Positions 42,729 to 53,000 of a stretch of 64,000 nt of DNA are shown piece by piece (within the stretch, counting starts at the first letter, position 1; each line of letters begins with the position of its first letter). The notes beneath the pieces were generated by a model. That model did no database searches, was not told the origin of the DNA, and saw only the letters and a program-made list of their open reading frames with translations. Location of the stretch: contig NZ_NPJI01000037.1 of NCBI RefSeq assembly GCF_002251435.1, positions 124,001-188,000 on the forward strand, written 5' to 3'. Both the position numbers and the translations under genes were made by a program. The DNA comes from Prevotella sp. P2-180. Lineage in GTDB: Bacteria; Bacteroidota; Bacteroidia; Bacteroidales; Bacteroidaceae.

Positions 42729-44052
42729 ATTCCTCCATTTTGCAAATCTAAAGGACATTCCGAATTGGAGTGTCCAATATGCAGATGAGGAAGATCTTGG
42801 CTTCACAAAGAAATATCCAATGGCAAGGATTGGATCATTTTTGGTACGCAGGAAAGAGGCTATAGATATTCAAGACGGAATAATATATAAACGCGTAACA
42901 GTAAGCACAAAAGGTGGTAACATCACTATTAGAGACCAGAAGGATGGAAAATTGATTGGTACCAAAAAGCAATTCGTTATTCACGAAGGACAATTCCTTC
43001 TTTCGAAAATCGATGCACGCAATGGTGCTTATGGTGTCGTTCCTGCAATTGCAGAAGGTGCGATTATCACGGGCAATTTCTGGACTTACGATGTTGATTA
43101 TGAAAGAATAAATCCTCAGTTTTTGACGTTAGTTACAAAAACGCAACAATTTCTTGATTTTGCAGAGAAAAGCAGTAACGGAACAACAAATAGACATTAT
43201 CTTCAAGAAAATGCTTTTCTCAATCAACAGATTCCTTTGCCAAGCAAAGAGGAACAGGAAAAGATTTTGAAAGAGTATTACTCATGCATCCAAACCGCTT
43301 TAAAAAAAGAAGAGGAAATATATAAATGTGAGAGAGAACTCTCTCATTTCGTACTCTCATCGATAGACTTAAAAGACGTTAAAGATGAATCAGAAGAAAA
43401 ACAATCGTCAATGATGATGTTTACGTCTTTATCTAAGGTGACAAGATGGGATACATATAACATTAAGTACCATATTAATAAAGAAAAAGGTACGACTTTG
43501 CTCCGTGATTTGCTTAAGTCCAAACCTTTTTACGGCGCACCGTATTCTGCAGTTGATTACAATAAGAAAATCCGCTACATTAGAATTACCGATATAAATG
43601 AAGATGGCACATTATCAGAAGAAAAAGTATCCGCAAATCAGTATAATGAAGCCTACTTGCTGAAAGAAAATGATTTCTTAATTGCAAGATCTGGAAATAC
43701 TGTAGGAAAAACATTTTTATATACTTCTGATATTGGACCAGCAATCTTTGCTGGTTATCTGATAAAGTTTGAACTACAAGAAGAATTAATACTTCCACAA
43801 TATTTATTAGTTTATACAAAGACCCCAATATTCAAAAAATGGATAAAGAATAATCAGAGAATTTCAGCTCAACCAAATATAAATTGTCAGCAATATCTTG
43901 AGGCTCCGATTATTTTGCCAACAATAGAAAAACAAAAAGAAATTGTTGAATATGCAAATAGAAAACAAGAACAAAGGATTCAGCTGAGAGAAGAAATAAA
44001 AAACATCCTCGAACAAGCTCAAAACAAATTTGTACATACAATTTTTGATTAA
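42709..44052 (+). CDS. hsdS: Specificity (S) subunit of the restriction-modification system, 447 aa
   Basis: Two target-recognition domains are separated by conserved helices. TRD1 covers about residues 1-185 ('FLVRRKEAIDIQDG', 'GNFWTYDVDYERINPQFL') and spacer helix 1 follows 'LPSKEEQEKILKEYYSCIQ'. TRD2 covers about 240-415 ('IRYIRITDINEDGTL', 'AGYLIKFEL') and spacer helix 2 follows 'LPTIEKQKEIVEYANRKQEQ'. The start ATG 42709 overlaps the methylase gene; an in-frame ATG at 42655 is deeper in it. The protein would read a split DNA target and recruit the nuclease-methylase. The sequence is AT-rich relative to its neighbours, as is common for exchangeable S genes. Confidence 0.9.
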   Translation: MATITYKFLHFANLKDIPNWSVQYADEEDLGFTKKYPMARIGSFLVRRKEAIDIQDGIIYKRVTVSTKGGNITIRDQKDGKLIGTKKQFVIHEGQFLLSKIDARNGAYGVVPAIAEGAIITGNFWTYDVDYERINPQFLTLVTKTQQFLDFAEKSSNGTTNRHYLQENAFLNQQIPLPSKEEQEKILKEYYSCIQTALKKEEEIYKCERELSHFVLSSIDLKDVKDESEEKQSSMMMFTSLSKVTRWDTYNIKYHINKEKGTTLLRDLLKSKPFYGAPYSAVDYNKKIRYIRITDINEDGTLSEEKVSANQYNEAYLLKENDFLIARSGNTVGKTFLYTSDIGPAIFAGYLIKFELQEELILPQYLLVYTKTPIFKKWIKNNQRISAQPNINCQQYLEAPIILPTIEKQKEIVEYANRKQEQRIQLREEIKNILEQAQNKFVHTIFD

Positions 44053-44054
44053 TT

Positions 44055-45761
44055 ATGTTTAGATTAAAGAAAATACAAATTGATGGATATAAGAATTTAG
44101 CAGGTGATTATGACTTTAGTAATAATAAAGGCTATATATCACTGATAGGTCTTAATGGCTCAGGTAAAAGTAATTTGCTTGAGGCTATCAGTATAATCTT
44201 TGATGGTCTTATTAATAACGGCGGCACAGGTATTCCTTTTGATTATGAGATAGAATATGGCATAAATGGTCACATATACACAAGAAAGAAAAGACAAGCA
44301 ATGAAGGATGGTATTATATGTAAGGCAGAGGATCTCGAATATCCATCATCATTGATTGCATGCTATAGTGGTGAAGATTTAAGATTGTGGCAGATTGCAT
44401 ATGAAAAATACCATATGGGATATTTCAATGAAGCAGTCAAGCAAACATATTCCTCCCCGACTTTCCTCTATATAAACAAATATTGTTGGAAAATTGCCTT
44501 AATCTCTCTTTTATGCTCAAACAATGATAAGGTAAAGGATTTCTTGAAGTATACGTTAAAAATAGATAGTCCTTCAGATGTTGAACTTGATTTATCCTAT
44601 GATGACGCAAAGAAAGCTGGCTTCCAAGCACATGCTGCTTTGAATTGGTTTGACAGAATTGTACAAGATGGTAATCAAAATATTAATTTAAACATCATTG
44701 CTACAACTGATATTTATATAGCTGGTAGACAAGTTCCTGAAGAACACAAGGCCAAATGTGTGTTCAATTTTCTATACTTACTTTCGCAGCCTAAGAAAAA
44801 TGAAAAAAATAAGATAGATAAGCTCATAAATGACATTAAAATATCAGTCAATATTGGAGATAACAAGATTGATTTTGATGACCTTAGTGAAGGTGAAAAG
44901 AAACTTATCCTCATAGAATGTATAACAAAAGTACTCGGTGACGTAAACTCTCTCGTCCTCCTTGACGAACCTGATGCACATACTCACATTGCTATGAAGA
45001 AAGAACTTCTCAAACTTATTTCAGAGTTTGAGGGACAGATAATCATGACAACTCACTCTCCAATGTTTGTCAAGATGATTCAAGACAACGAAAAGAATAA
45101 TCTTTTTTATATTGAAAATGGCAAGATTACTGAGTCTAGGAATAATCTTATAAAGAAACTATCCAATGACGCATTAACAGTCTTGGATGGAACCTTATAT
45201 TCCAAGTCTAATTCATACCTTTTAGTTGAAGGTAAAAGTGATGTGAACTGCATTAAAGCCGCAATCAATAAATTTCCTGAGTTTGAGAAATTACAAGATG
45301 TTTCTATAATATCATTCAATGGCGCGTCAGAAGCTAAGGTATTTTTTGAACAAGCTTTTAAGGATTCTATTGATTGTGTAAAGCATTTGGCATTTTTGTT
45401 TGATTACGATCAAGATGGTCTAAAAGAATGGAGAAACCTCGAAGATATTATTAATGAATATCCAAATAAATGCACACGTATATTCTATCAGAGAAATTAT
45501 GATGAAGAATTAAAACCTACAAGTATCGACAATAAGGATTCCCTTCTTTTAGAAGACTTAGTTCATCCGTCTGCATATCAGCAAGAATTAGATAGAATTC
45601 ATTCGATATCGTCATTTCATCAACTACATGCTGGAGGAAAAATTTCAGAAAAGCCTATAAAAGATCGAATCGAAGGACACTGCCGAGAGTTTTCTCAGGA
45701 ACAACTTCGGGACTTTACTCCATTATTACATAAGCTATTTGAGGTATTTGAACTAAACTAA
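44055..45761 (+). CDS. OLD-family ATPase/TOPRIM nuclease, 568 aa
   Basis: The N-terminal ABC-type ATPase has Walker A GLNGSGKSN (about 32-40), signature 'LSEGEKKL', Walker B 'LVLLDEPDAHTH' and 'TTHSP'. The C-terminal TOPRIM nuclease domain has E392 in 'LLVEGKSDV' and D450/D452 in 'FLFDYDQDG'. OLD nucleases act in phage exclusion; GajA of Gabija is a relative. No UvrD-type helicase (GajB) is beside it, so it is a class 1-like, stand-alone OLD. It begins two bases after hsdS ends and 6 bp before the next gene, so it is embedded in the RM operon and may be its back-up effector. Confidence 0.9.
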   Translation: MFRLKKIQIDGYKNLAGDYDFSNNKGYISLIGLNGSGKSNLLEAISIIFDGLINNGGTGIPFDYEIEYGINGHIYTRKKRQAMKDGIICKAEDLEYPSSLIACYSGEDLRLWQIAYEKYHMGYFNEAVKQTYSSPTFLYINKYCWKIALISLLCSNNDKVKDFLKYTLKIDSPSDVELDLSYDDAKKAGFQAHAALNWFDRIVQDGNQNINLNIIATTDIYIAGRQVPEEHKAKCVFNFLYLLSQPKKNEKNKIDKLINDIKISVNIGDNKIDFDDLSEGEKKLILIECITKVLGDVNSLVLLDEPDAHTHIAMKKELLKLISEFEGQIIMTTHSPMFVKMIQDNEKNNLFYIENGKITESRNNLIKKLSNDALTVLDGTLYSKSNSYLLVEGKSDVNCIKAAINKFPEFEKLQDVSIISFNGASEAKVFFEQAFKDSIDCVKHLAFLFDYDQDGLKEWRNLEDIINEYPNKCTRIFYQRNYDEELKPTSIDNKDSLLLEDLVHPSAYQQELDRIHSISSFHQLHAGGKISEKPIKDRIEGHCREFSQEQLRDFTPLLHKLFEVFELN

Positions 45762-45767
45762 TATACT

Positions 45768-46157
45768 ATGACTAATAACCGTACTTGGCTTGCCTTTGCC
45801 AACCGAAAAAGGTGCAGACATGCTGATGCTATCCATGCCCTTGGATTCATCAGTTGGAGAATGGGAAGAGCACGCTTCGCCATTGGTGATGTGGTGTATC
45901 TCTTCATGTCAGATGAGCGATGCGTTCGATTCAAGTTGATTGTAACAGCAGAGAATTGCAAACGTGAAGATCAAGCATTTTGGGTGGAGGTGCCTCCAAA
46001 TGATATTACTTACAAGCTTGAACTACTCGAAGAGTATGATGGAGCTCATCTTTCTGAACAAGAGTTGTGTAAACATGGTTTCAAAGGAGGTCGAGCACTT
46101 GAGGTTCCTAATTGTAATAATACAGAACTTATTTCTTACATTCAAACCATATTCTAA
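45768..46157 (+). CDS. Putative EVE/PUA-like domain protein, 129 aa
   Basis: A small protein whose core 'ISWRMGRARFAIGDVVYLFMSDERCVRFKLIVTAENCKR' has the beta-barrel phrasing of EVE/PUA-like domains (entry into a GDxVYLY strand followed by a K-V-T-x-E strand). Such domains read modified bases or RNA and are often linked to modification-dependent restriction. Its position, 2 bp before a DUF262/DUF1524 nuclease gene, agrees with a role as modification sensor. Assignment is by pattern only and is moderate. Confidence 0.55.
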   Translation: MTNNRTWLAFANRKRCRHADAIHALGFISWRMGRARFAIGDVVYLFMSDERCVRFKLIVTAENCKREDQAFWVEVPPNDITYKLELLEEYDGAHLSEQELCKHGFKGGRALEVPNCNNTELISYIQTIF

Positions 46158-46159
46158 AT

Positions 46160-48205
46160 ATGAAAGGTGACGCACAACCATTAATAAAGTTCTTTGATGG
46201 ATCAGACAAACGATTTATCATCCCTCTTTACCAGCGTAACTACGACTGGAAAGAAGATAACTGCGAACAGTTGTTCCAAGACTTGATAAAGCTCCATAAT
46301 AGCGACCGCAGGAGTCACTTCTTTGGCAGCATTGTATCAAGTATACAGTCTGGAACAGAAGACAGATTTATCATTGATGGACAACAGCGAATCACAACTG
46401 TTTCGTTGTTGCTCATTGCGATGGTAAATGCTAAGAAAGAAGGACTGATTAAAGCTACAGATGCTAAACTTGTTGAGAAAATCTTCAAGCGTTATTTGGT
46501 GGATGAATACCAAGAAGACGAACGAAAGGTGAAACTGAAACCTATCAAGAAAGACATGCAAGCTTTCGATGCTTTGCTGTACAAGCCTAAAGACCAGTAC
46601 ATCAAAGAATCGAATGTTACTCGCAACTATGAATTCTTCTATGATAAGATTATTCATTGTGGATTGACTATTGATGAACTTTTTGAGACCATCAAAAAAC
46701 TGGAAGTCATCAACATCCGTCTTGACGAAGATGATGACCCGCAGCTGATATTTGAGAGTCTGAACTCTACTGGTCTTGATCTGAGTGAAGCAGACAAGAT
46801 TCGTAACTATCTGTTGATGTCACTTGCACCAGTTGAGCAGGATGACTTGTATACTCGATATTGGAACCCTATTGAAGAGTTTACAAAGTATGACCCATCT
46901 TCTTTTGTGCGCGATTACCTTACCATGAAGCAAGGAAAGATCGGTCGTATCGATAAGATATACTTTATCTTTAAGGAGTATGCCGAAAATATAAGTGTTG
47001 ACAGGGGAACGCTCTTGAAAGATATGCATCACTATGCCAAGATATATAGCCAAGTGGATTGTGCTACGATAGGTAAAGATAAACTGAATAGGAAGCTGAA
47101 CCAGCTAAGAACGCTGGATTCAACCATTGCTTACCCGTTCTTTATGGCTTTCTTCGACTATGCATCAAAAGTTGGATTAACGGAAAACGAGACCTATCGT
47201 GTACTTGATGTGATAGAAGCTTACTGGGCACGAAGAATCATCTGTAATCTCCCATCCAATGCGTTGAACAAAGTTTTTGCAACGCTCCATAGAGATGTAT
47301 TGAATCATGTCAACAAAGCAGGTGATGATACTGCACCTTCGTATATAGATGTACTAACTTACGTCTTGTTGAAGAAGGGACGTTCTTCTGTCTTCCCTTC
47401 TGATGAAGAGGTGCATGGAGACTTTAAAACTCGTCAGATTTATAAGATGCCTGCTAATGCCCGCATGTTTATCTTGGAACGTATGGAAAACCAAGATAAC
47501 AATGAACGGCACGATGTGGTGAAGGAGCTGACAGAGAAAAATATCACAATAGAGCATATCATGCCCCAGACTCTGTCGGACAAGTGGAAAGCTGCTTTAG
47601 GAGAAGATTGGGAAAGGATTCATGAACAGTATCTGCACACCATGGCAAATCTTACGCTTACTGGTTATAATTCTCAATATAGCAATCTCACGTTTATTGA
47701 GAAGAGAGATATGGAGAAGGGCTTCAAGGATAGTGCTTTCCGTCTTAATAACTCTGTGAAATCGTGTGACCAATGGACAGAAACAGAGTTGAAAGCACGT
47801 CAGAGAGAATTACAAAATGTGTTTATGCGACTCTGGCCCATGCCATCAACTACTTTTGAGCCACAGAGACGTGAAGCGGAATCTGCATCGCTTGATGATG
47901 AGGACTATGAGTTCACAGGCCAGAAGCTGCAAGCATATATTCTTCATGGGGTCAGATATACGGTTAACACTTGGAAGGAAATGCTCATTCAGGTTTGTGG
48001 ACACATCCTACTTGAGAAGCGTTCTACCATTGAATGGCTTTGCGCAAACGAAAAGTGCAGTTTCTCAACTACACCGGAAGAATGGAGACGCGAGCTTGCA
48101 CCGGGAATGTATGTATGGACGGACAATAGCACAGCCACCAAGATCAACATTTTGCATGGAATGTTTGAGGAATGCAATATTCCCGCATCGGAACTCGTTT
48201 TTTAA
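46160..48205 (+). CDS. DUF262/DUF1524 (GmrSD-like) restriction protein, 681 aa
   Basis: The N-terminal DUF262 NTPase domain has 'RFIIPLYQRNYDW' and 'IIDGQQRITT' (about residues 72-79) and 'LIFESLNSTGLDLSEADKIRNYLL'. The C-terminal DUF1524 has an HNH-type 'ITIEHIMPQ' (H466) and 'HTMANLTLTGYN'. This is the single-chain form of GmrSD, a nucleotide-driven enzyme that cuts modified (glucosylated hydroxymethyl-C type) phage DNA. An extra C-terminal domain (about 580-681, 'VRYTVNTWKEMLIQVCGHIL') is of unknown fold. Immediately adjacent to the EVE-like gene. It would counter phages that evade the RM enzyme by base modification. Confidence 0.9.
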   Translation: MKGDAQPLIKFFDGSDKRFIIPLYQRNYDWKEDNCEQLFQDLIKLHNSDRRSHFFGSIVSSIQSGTEDRFIIDGQQRITTVSLLLIAMVNAKKEGLIKATDAKLVEKIFKRYLVDEYQEDERKVKLKPIKKDMQAFDALLYKPKDQYIKESNVTRNYEFFYDKIIHCGLTIDELFETIKKLEVINIRLDEDDDPQLIFESLNSTGLDLSEADKIRNYLLMSLAPVEQDDLYTRYWNPIEEFTKYDPSSFVRDYLTMKQGKIGRIDKIYFIFKEYAENISVDRGTLLKDMHHYAKIYSQVDCATIGKDKLNRKLNQLRTLDSTIAYPFFMAFFDYASKVGLTENETYRVLDVIEAYWARRIICNLPSNALNKVFATLHRDVLNHVNKAGDDTAPSYIDVLTYVLLKKGRSSVFPSDEEVHGDFKTRQIYKMPANARMFILERMENQDNNERHDVVKELTEKNITIEHIMPQTLSDKWKAALGEDWERIHEQYLHTMANLTLTGYNSQYSNLTFIEKRDMEKGFKDSAFRLNNSVKSCDQWTETELKARQRELQNVFMRLWPMPSTTFEPQRREAESASLDDEDYEFTGQKLQAYILHGVRYTVNTWKEMLIQVCGHILLEKRSTIEWLCANEKCSFSTTPEEWRRELAPGMYVWTDNSTATKINILHGMFEECNIPASELVF

Positions 48206-48261
48206 TTCCGTTCAGAACAGGAGGGAGAAGACGAAGAGTAATTTCAAATATAGAAAAGAAA

Positions 48262-49455
48262 ATGGCAACATTTAGGTCGATAAAAGAACTGACTCGTGCA
48301 CTTCAACAGGGCTCAAAACTGCTGAGCAATATGTTCTTGCAGCGCAAGACGATTGCTGTGAAGTATGACGATGCCCTTGACACCCTTGATGGAGACGAAA
48401 ATAAGCTGAAACATCTTATAACCTTTGGGGTAATCGTACAGACAGGCGACTCTCTGGAATTGGATGATGCTTATCAGCGATTCTTCGAAGAGGTGTTGGC
48501 GGTGAACGAGGATATCAACATCTCATCGGTCAAGATGTACATCGACAAATTGAATCTTGGTATTAGATCATATCTTGCTGCTGAGAACAATGCCCGTCGT
48601 GAGAGTTTCATGAGAGAAATACGTCATACCTTCAAGAGCATTGACAATGCCACCCGACGAAATGTGATTGACCTGAAACGCAACGTGGATGACACATACA
48701 AGCAGGAACCGAACTTTAAGATTAAGGAACTGCGTCTGAAGGATTTTGATGAGAAAGCCCGATTAATAGGTGAGCTGATACACCAGACAGAGCGAGTTAT
48801 GGATGAAGAGACTATTTTCTTTTCGAGTGCATCAGACTATGGACTGAAGCAGACGGTGAGCGAAGTGCGTGACGGCTTGCGTGAATCGGCACACGGACTG
48901 ATTGCCGTTACGGCACAGATAATTGAATATCTGAACCGAATAGAATACCAGAGTCGTCTGGTCAAGCGTGTGAGACAGTTGAAATACCTGCGTGACCAGT
49001 TTATGATAGAGCAATCCACCAACGTGAAGGAGCTGATGGCGCAGACCAATGTCGTCTGGATGGAAAGCAAGCCCAAATATGTGACCAGAGTGTCGCTGGA
49101 TTTCCTTCGCAATGAGGATGCTGCGCTCGAGATATTGGACAACATCCGAAAACGCCTTTCCAAGAAAACAAATATCAAGTCAAGACTCGCGGAGAAGATT
49201 GACAGACGTTTTCTTGAGGAACAGACTGAAACGACGAGGGCTTTTAATCATCAGGAATTACTGAATGGCTTTATGGCACAAAGCGGCGACTTATTCTATT
49301 ATATCTGGAACTACTCGTTCACCGAGGAGCTTGATCAGGAGTTGCGCCTAGTACTGTTCCTACAGATGGCGTCACAATATCCAGAGCAGATGCGCTATAC
49401 CGCTGAGACAAAAGCAATTGACAATATAGAATACCCCGTAATATATCCACGATGA
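48262..49455 (+). CDS. jetA: JetA/MksF-like kleisin subunit of a Wadjet-type condensin system, 397 aa
   Basis: An all-helical protein in first position of a JetABCD-like cluster. It starts at ATG 48262 ('MATFRSIKELTRALQQ'); an in-frame ATG at 48172 lies inside the preceding gene. The N-terminal part resembles a winged-helix domain (about 10-100), followed by long helices (about 150-290) and a compact C-terminal winged-helix region. In Wadjet and MksBEF systems this subunit is the kleisin bridging the SMC heads. The call rests mainly on gene order and neighbours. It overlaps jetB by four bases. Confidence 0.75.
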   Translation: MATFRSIKELTRALQQGSKLLSNMFLQRKTIAVKYDDALDTLDGDENKLKHLITFGVIVQTGDSLELDDAYQRFFEEVLAVNEDINISSVKMYIDKLNLGIRSYLAAENNARRESFMREIRHTFKSIDNATRRNVIDLKRNVDDTYKQEPNFKIKELRLKDFDEKARLIGELIHQTERVMDEETIFFSSASDYGLKQTVSEVRDGLRESAHGLIAVTAQIIEYLNRIEYQSRLVKRVRQLKYLRDQFMIEQSTNVKELMAQTNVVWMESKPKYVTRVSLDFLRNEDAALEILDNIRKRLSKKTNIKSRLAEKIDRRFLEEQTETTRAFNHQELLNGFMAQSGDLFYYIWNYSFTEELDQELRLVLFLQMASQYPEQMRYTAETKAIDNIEYPVIYPR

Positions 49456-50003
49456 AATATACAAGTGAAGTTTTCCAACGCCTCAGTCGAGGGCAGTTCA
49501 TATCAAGTAACAGCATTGATGCTGAGACCCGTGCTATCTACAGCGACATAGAAGAGAATCAGCAAGAGTATGAAGACTATTTCAGTAAGATAGACTTTCT
49601 GCTAAGCAGTGGTGACGGTTTCTATTATTTCAGCCGCAAGGAGGCAAAGGTCATCACCGAGAATAAGCTACAGTCGCTGTTCTCCTGGATAGACTATCTA
49701 GACTTCCTAAAGACCTACGACACAACCTTTGATGCCGGAACCCAATTCAGCTTGGTACAGATGGAGGTAAAACTCTCCACGATACCCGGGCTAAAGGAGA
49801 AACTTGCGCAGATGTTCCCGGACAAGTCAACGAACCGTCAGAAACTGGAGACACTGGCGGCAGCGATGGAGAGTATGGGCATTGCCGAAAAGGTGAACGA
49901 AGCCGACGGCACCTATCAGGTGACCAATGCTTTCCATTATATCGAGCAGATTATTCTTTGTATTAACATAGACGAAGACGTAAAAGATGAGATACCTCAA
50001 TAA
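49452..50003 (+). CDS. jetB: JetB/MksE-like subunit, 183 aa
   Basis: A small helical, winged-helix-type protein: 'SEVFQRLSRGQFISSNSIDAETRAIY', 'EDYFSKIDFLLSSGDGFYYFSR', 'NEADGTYQVTNAFHYIEQI'. This is the phrasing of the MksE/DUF4194 KITE family that binds the kleisin. The gene overlaps both neighbours (4 bases with jetA, 17 with jetC). Length is normal for the family. Confidence 0.8.
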   Translation: MKYTSEVFQRLSRGQFISSNSIDAETRAIYSDIEENQQEYEDYFSKIDFLLSSGDGFYYFSRKEAKVITENKLQSLFSWIDYLDFLKTYDTTFDAGTQFSLVQMEVKLSTIPGLKEKLAQMFPDKSTNRQKLETLAAAMESMGIAEKVNEADGTYQVTNAFHYIEQIILCINIDEDVKDEIPQ

Positions 50004-53000
50004 AATCATATTCATAAATAGTGCCCACGTGCCATACGCAGAGATAAAGCTCGATGGCAACGTGCATTTCATCGGTACACAAGGAGTAGGAAAATCCACG
50101 CTGCTCCGTGCCATCTTGTTCTTCTACAATGTGGACAAGAGCAAGCTGGGCATCAAGACACAGGCAGGACAGAAAGGCTACGATGAATTCTACCTGCCTC
50201 ACCAGAATTCGTATATCATCTACGAAGTGTCCCGAGAGACAGGAAAGTTCTTTGTCATGACTTTCCTTTCGCATGGTCGAACAGCGTTCCGCATCGTGGA
50301 CTGTGCATACGACAAGCGGTTCTTCGTCGAAGAAGACGGGAGCGCCCGTTATGAATGGGGACGCATCAGCGAACAGATTGGCACAAGGGTTTATAAGAGC
50401 AACATCATTCGAGGTTATGAGGAGTTTCGTGACATCATCTATGGCAACAGCCAGCAGGTGGCAAAAGAACTCCGCAGATTCTCATTGATGGAGAGCACGA
50501 AGTATCGGCAGGTGCCGTTGACCATACAGAATATTTTCCTGAACCAGAGCCTGGAATCGCGTGTCATCAAGGATACCATCATCGACTCGATGGACTTTGC
50601 AAGCGACGACATTGATCTGAACCGCTATCGAGATGAGGTGAAAAATTTCCGCCAGCAGTATGAGGATATCTGGAAGTGGTATAAGGTGGAGAAGAATGGT
50701 AAGATAAAGGTTAAGACGGAAGCCGACGCGGTTATTGAAAGATACACCCATTACGAGTATGTGCGCAAACTTATTTCAGAGCTTTGCGGCCAATTGAACT
50801 ACGCCTTAAGCCGTGATGCCAATCGATTGCCTGTTCTTGGCGAACAAGAGTCTGTCCGCTGCACGGAACTATCACGGCAACGGAGGTTGTTGGGTGAAGA
50901 AGATGCAAAGTATAAAGCAGAGGTGGCTAGACTCAATCAGGAAGAAGGAGCAATAAAGTTCTTTCTGGAACAGGTGAAGTCAAAGCGGCAGCACTATACG
51001 GAAATCTGCATTGAGAAAATTGCAGAGCGCATCAGCAAAGAGGGTGAACTGAAGATTCAACAGCGCAGTCTCACACATCAGGAAGAGACTTTGACAAGCA
51101 AGAACCAGAGTGTCAAGTCGAAATATGACACGCTTACTCAAGAGGTCGATAACCGCCTGAGTGCGTTTGACTTGCAATGTCAGAAGCAACTCAATGAACT
51201 GGATCGTCAGAGAATAGAAGCGGAAGGCCGTTTACAGACAATATATAATGAAAAGGCAGAGACTATCCGAAATCAGTATGAACAGAAACTAAAAGAGAAT
51301 CAGGGCCATTTGGACGAAGCGAGGAAAGCCGAGAATGACCTGAAACTCCAGGAGCAACGTGTCAAGCAATCCAATCCATACAAAGAAGAGATGGACGAGC
51401 AGGAGCGTAAGATAAAGGAATTGGGTGACAAGCAACTGGCTTTGTTCAAGGATTCTACCGAGAAGCAAAAGGAAATAGCCCACATCACCAATGAAGTGGC
51501 CATGCAGCGCAAAGAATTGGAGACAGCATGTGAGAGGGAGGTTTCTGCTATCGAGAATGACATCAAACATATTTCTATGGACATCGCAAAATTAGATGAC
51601 ATGCTGGGTCGCCAAAAGGGTTCGTTTATTGAATGGTTAGGTGAGAATGTTGATGGTTGGGAGGAAAATCTCGGCAAGGTACTTGATGAAGATACCATAC
51701 TGTATAATACTTCACTCAACCCTCACAAATCTACATCTACTGACACTATATACGGCGTAAAGATTGACACATCCAATATCGAGAAGACCATCAAGACACC
51801 CGATGAATTGAAGTGCCAAAAAGCTTCGTTGGAACAGAAAGTGGAGGAACTGGAAAAGAAGATAACACTTCGCAAACAGCAGTTAGAAAAAGACATTGTA
51901 GAACTAGAGCGCCAACCCAGTTCTCAGCTGAAGCAACTTCGCAAGGACAAGATGAACCTTGATGCAGAATATAACCAGATTCCACATCGCATTGAAATGA
52001 TTAAGAAGGATAAAACAGCCGCTGAAGAACGCTTGAAGAAGTGGCGTGAAGACGAGTTGGAGAAACTGCAGAAGAAGCTTGGAGAGGCAGGGAAAGAGAT
52101 TGAGACACTTAACAAGCAGAAAGACGGTCTGACTGCTCAGCGAGATAAAGAAATGGCTTCCCTTCAAAGTTCTTACAACAAGCAGAAGAAAGAACTGAAG
52201 AGCAATTGTGACCAACAAAAAGCGGCAGTCAACGCGGAGCTGAAACAGAAGGAACAAGTTGCCATCCAACGAAAAGCTGAACTTATGGCTCAGATGGATG
52301 CAGAACTGAAAGGACTTGGAGTGGATGTGGACCAGTTGGCAGACATTCGTCGCCAACTTCAGAAGGTTACAGAAGACCTGAGATACATTGACGAGCATCG
52401 TGCAGACTTTATTTCGTGGCAGAATGACATCCGAGACTATTTCAATCAAGAGCAACAAAAGAAAGATGAGCGCAAAAATGTGCGTATGAAGATTGACGAT
52501 CTGCAGGCTAAGTTCCAGAAACGCAAACAACAGTATGACGAAAAAATCAAGCTGTTGTCGGATGAGTTACACTCTCTGCAGGATGAGCAAAAGAGGTTGA
52601 AAGAAACCATTGAAAGGGTTCAGGCTTTTATGAATAATCCGTCCTGTCCTTCAGACATCTCTTCTGCAGGAGAGATGGAAACAGCGAAGTCGTTATCCGA
52701 TATACTGGAAGAGTTGCGTGACCAGATTGCCTCCCAACAACGAAAGTTTGAGGAATTCAAGGATGCTGTCATCCGCTTCAAAAGTAATTTCTCACCCCAG
52801 AACACGTTCTTTTTCAGGACGGAGTTCAATACCGATGCAGACTATACGGATTTTGCTGCCGAACTGAATGAGTTTATCAGCAACAACAAGATTGAACAAT
52901 ACCGGGTGCGCACCAGCCGACAATATGCCACGATTATCAAACGTATAGCCAAGGATGTCAGTGATTTGAGTCAGCATAAGTCTGACATAGAAAGAACCAT

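Noticed and set aside
44055..45761. Gabija system
   Set aside because: A GajA-like OLD protein is present but there is no UvrD-type helicase gene next to it.
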